A DNA stretch of 8,901 nucleotides from Bacteroidota bacterium (GTDB lineage Bacteria > Bacteroidota > Bacteroidia > Chitinophagales > Chitinophagaceae). The first letter of the stretch is position 1. Every line of letters begins with the position of its first letter. Both the position numbers and the translations under genes were made by a program. The stretch is from positions 1 through 8,901 of the forward strand of contig JAKPBL010000470.1 in the NCBI GenBank assembly GCA_029778965.1, given 5' to 3'. A model generated the notes under the pieces. That model was not told the DNA's origin. It saw only the letters and a program-made list of their open reading frames with translations, and did not search any database. Of the stretch, positions 6,775-8,901 are shown in pieces.

Positions 6775-8901
6775 TTAAAACTTATAAGCGATGCTGGCTA
6801 CGGCATTGAATTTTTTCTGCGGGTTTGTTGACCAGTAACCAATATAATATTGCTTGTTCGACAGGTTGTTTCCATTCAGGCCGAACCGGAAATGACGGGT
6901 GGTATAGGATATCGCTGCATTCAGCAGGGTATATGAAGGAAGGAAGAACTGGCCGGTATTGCTGTTGTCGATAACGAGGTACCTGTCGGCATAATTTCCG
7001 CCGATACCAAAGCCCAGCCCTTTCGCCTTACCCGAAGGAATAGAATAATGCACCCAAAGATTGGCCAGGGTGCCTGGTCCCTGCCCGCCGATTACGCGAC
7101 CTTTTTCGGCGTAAAAGTCGCTGCCGTTACCACTTATCACCTGTGTTTTGCCATTGGAGAAACCGGCTGTCATGCTCAGGCCTTTCGCCGGGTATGCGCG
7201 CAGTTCAAATTCGATTCCCTTGCTGCCTACTTTTCCGCCCTGCGTATAGTCATTGGGGTTATTGGCCATCGGTGTAACCCGGTTGGACACTTTAATATCG
7301 TAGTAGGAAAGCGTGGCTTCCAGTTTTTCCTGCAGCAGGTTCAGTTTGGCGCCGGCTTCCCACTGGTTGGCCTGCTCTGGTTTGAATGACTTCACATGTG
7401 GATTGCTGCCGTCTGCATCTGCTGCGATACGCGGATTTACGTTGATGAAAGCGTTCATATAGTTGCCGAACAGCGACACGCGGTCAGGTACCACCTGGTA
7501 AACCAGTCCGAACTTGGGCGACAATGCCCATTGGTTATAGTCATCTTCGGCGGTTGATTTCTCGCCTTTTGAATCGAAATAATCGAGACGAAGGCTTGCC
7601 ATTACCATCAGGTTGTCGGTGATGTTGAATACATCTGATATGTAGGCGGCATAATTGTTATTGCCTACATTGCTGTGCCCCGGCTCCTGTGAAGCCAGCA
7701 GGTTGTCGATGGCCGCGCGTGTCAGGTAAACGGGCGAAGACGCTTCACCGGTATAGGGTTCGATATAGTTGACATCACCTTGCGGCGTAACATTTCTTGC
7801 CCAGGCCCAGCCCGAGCCATTGTCAACAACACTTGTATTGAAATAATCGAGCCCCACCACCATGCGGTTGCGAAAACGGCCAAGATGAAAATCGCCGGTG
7901 AAATTTTGCTGGATATCAGTGGAGACAGTCTGGCTGTTGGCGTTGGTAAACCACTGCCCAAACCAGTTGTCGCCGGCAACATCGTCCCAGATATAACTGT
8001 AGATGCCGTTCGAACGCACGGTGTTGCGCGAAACTGCTGTTTGCGAGGTCCATGCCGACGATAGCTTATACATCATTTGCGCCTGGAAATTGGCCCGTGG
8101 ATTTTTGATGGTCAGGTCGTTGCTGGTGAAAGAAAGCTTGGGGTTCAGGTCAAGCTCACTGATGTTTTTAAAATCAAGCGGACTGAAGCGGTCGCTGTTA
8201 AAGAATACAGGCGCCACCGCTCTTTCTTCTTCAAGAAACTCTGCCATGAATTGAAAGGAGAGCCGGTCGTTCACCTGGTATGCCAGCGAGGGCGCTAGAA
8301 AAAAAGATTTTTTGTAGCCTGCATCCTGAAAGCTGTTCTCAGAATGATAGGCGGCATTTACCCGCAATGCAATCTTTTCCGTTTTGCTCAAAGGCGTATT
8401 GACATCAATGCTGAAGCGGTTTAATCCGAAGCTGCCGAACTGATAAGTGAATTCACCACCCGTATGAAAATAAGGCTTTTTGGTAATGGTATTGATGAGC
8501 CCGCCATAGCTGTAAAAACTGCCGCCAAACAGGGTACCGCTGGGTCCCTTGAGCACCTGGATCTCCTCGATATTGGCGGGATCGAGGTTGCCGCTGGTAC
8601 GCGTGGGCAGCCCGTTGGTCAGGGCAGATTGTGCTTCAAATCCGCGTAGTGAAAAATAAGCACCGCCATCGCCGGTTCTTCCGGTCGATTCCCAGGTGCG
8701 CGACATATTCGGTACGTTGCGGATGGCGTCGTCGAAGTTGGTAATGTTCTGCTGTTTCATCAATTCCATTCCTACCGAGCTATAAACCTGTGGGTTCTCC
8801 AGGTAACGCAGGGGTATCTTTGCAGCGATAGAATTTTCCCGGTTGAGGCGATGACTGGAAACGGTGACTTCTTCCAGTTCATTGGCATTTACCTTTAGCT
8901 G
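6775..8901 (-). CDS. TonB-dependent siderophore-type outer-membrane receptor, N-terminus beyond right edge
   Basis: The frame is open from the right edge (8901) to a TAA at 6777-6775, giving 708 visible residues. An internal ATG at 8769 is not the true start, because 44 codons of family-like sequence precede it. Numbering from the edge, a TonB-box-like ELEEVTVSS lies at 8-16. The plug follows, with a LRGF motif at 85-88, VLKGPSGTLFG at 116-126 and GGLINTITKKPY at 133-144. The rest is a 22-strand-type beta-barrel rich in alternating aromatic residues, ending in AYKF with the C-terminal Phe expected for barrel assembly. The LRGF, LKGP and INTITKKP pattern fits ferric-siderophore receptors rather than SusC-type glycan importers. 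Such receptors use TonB-ExbBD energy to import an iron chelate; the ligand here cannot be named. Bacteroidota homologues often carry a carboxypeptidase-like domain and signal peptide before the TonB box, which would be off the window. A terminator follows the gene. Confidence 0.93.
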   Translation of the reverse strand, partial: QLKVNANELEEVTVSSHRLNRENSIAAKIPLRYLENPQVYSSVGMELMKQQNITNFDDAIRNVPNMSRTWESTGRTGDGGAYFSLRGFEAQSALTNGLPTRTSGNLDPANIEEIQVLKGPSGTLFGGSFYSYGGLINTITKKPYFHTGGEFTYQFGSFGLNRFSIDVNTPLSKTEKIALRVNAAYHSENSFQDAGYKKSFFLAPSLAYQVNDRLSFQFMAEFLEEERAVAPVFFNSDRFSPLDFKNISELDLNPKLSFTSNDLTIKNPRANFQAQMMYKLSSAWTSQTAVSRNTVRSNGIYSYIWDDVAGDNWFGQWFTNANSQTVSTDIQQNFTGDFHLGRFRNRMVVGLDYFNTSVVDNGSGWAWARNVTPQGDVNYIEPYTGEASSPVYLTRAAIDNLLASQEPGHSNVGNNNYAAYISDVFNITDNLMVMASLRLDYFDSKGEKSTAEDDYNQWALSPKFGLVYQVVPDRVSLFGNYMNAFINVNPRIAADADGSNPHVKSFKPEQANQWEAGAKLNLLQEKLEATLSYYDIKVSNRVTPMANNPNDYTQGGKVGSKGIEFELRAYPAKGLSMTAGFSNGKTQVISGNGSDFYAEKGRVIGGQGPGTLANLWVHYSIPSGKAKGLGFGIGGNYADRYLVIDNSNTGQFFLPSYTLLNAAISYTTRHFRFGLNGNNLSNKQYYIGYWSTNPQKKFNAVASIAYKF

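Noticed and set aside
6775..8769. Taking the ATG at 8769 as the receptor start
   Set aside because: The 44 codons upstream in the same frame encode a TonB-box-like ELEEVTVSS and the beginning of the plug, so the gene continues beyond the right edge.
6042..8901. A toxin-immunity or other defence module formed by the SUKH gene and its neighbours
   Set aside because: The flanking genes are pbpC and a TonB-dependent receptor with intact, ordinary motifs. No toxin domain, nuclease or small unexplained reading frame is present between them.
1..8901. tRNA, rRNA, CRISPR array, insertion sequence or attachment site
   Set aside because: Reading both strands, I saw no cloverleaf, repeat-spacer pattern, transposase or flanking inverted or direct repeats. 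Coding sequence fills nearly the whole window, and the only gap over 40 bases is 6714-6774, which holds the terminator.

Overview
The window carries four protein-coding genes and almost no intergenic DNA. It looks like ordinary chromosome from a member of the Bacteroidota, perhaps a Chitinophaga-like relative. The phylum call rests on a promoter of the Bacteroidota type (TTTTG, 19 bases, TAAATTTG), the lack of Shine-Dalgarno sequences before the starts, and a TonB-dependent receptor and PBP1C of the kind common there. The genus-level guess is tentative.

Layout from left to right. (1) Positions 1-3651, minus strand: 1217 codons of a bacterial alpha-2-macroglobulin lipoprotein, open to the left edge, so its thioester region and C-terminus lie outside the window. 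(2) Positions 3652 (GTG) or 3682 (ATG) to 6045, plus strand: complete penicillin-binding protein 1C (pbpC), with intact glycosyltransferase and transpeptidase motifs. It is head to head with the macroglobulin gene, with 0 to 30 bases between start codons. (3) Positions 6042-6713, minus strand: a SUKH (SMI1/KNR4) family protein that overlaps the end of pbpC by 4 bases. (4) Positions 6775-8901, minus strand: a TonB-dependent receptor of the siderophore-receptor type, lacking only its N-terminus at the right edge. A strong intrinsic terminator sits between genes 4 and 3.

How they work together. PBP1C and bacterial alpha-2-macroglobulin are a known pairing, as with E. coli pbpC and yfhM. The macroglobulin is thought to trap foreign proteases in the periplasm, while PBP1C builds or repairs the peptidoglycan exposed by damage. 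Here the two are divergent, and the best macroglobulin promoter lies inside the 5' end of pbpC. The SUKH protein resembles immunity proteins of polymorphic toxin systems, but no toxin is visible. The TonB receptor is probably an unrelated iron-uptake gene.

I found no mobile element, CRISPR array, RNA gene or clearly undescribed system. The points most worth a second look are the compressed divergent promoter region, the cysteine-rich segment of PBP1C, and the orphan SUKH gene pressed between a terminator and a convergent overlap.
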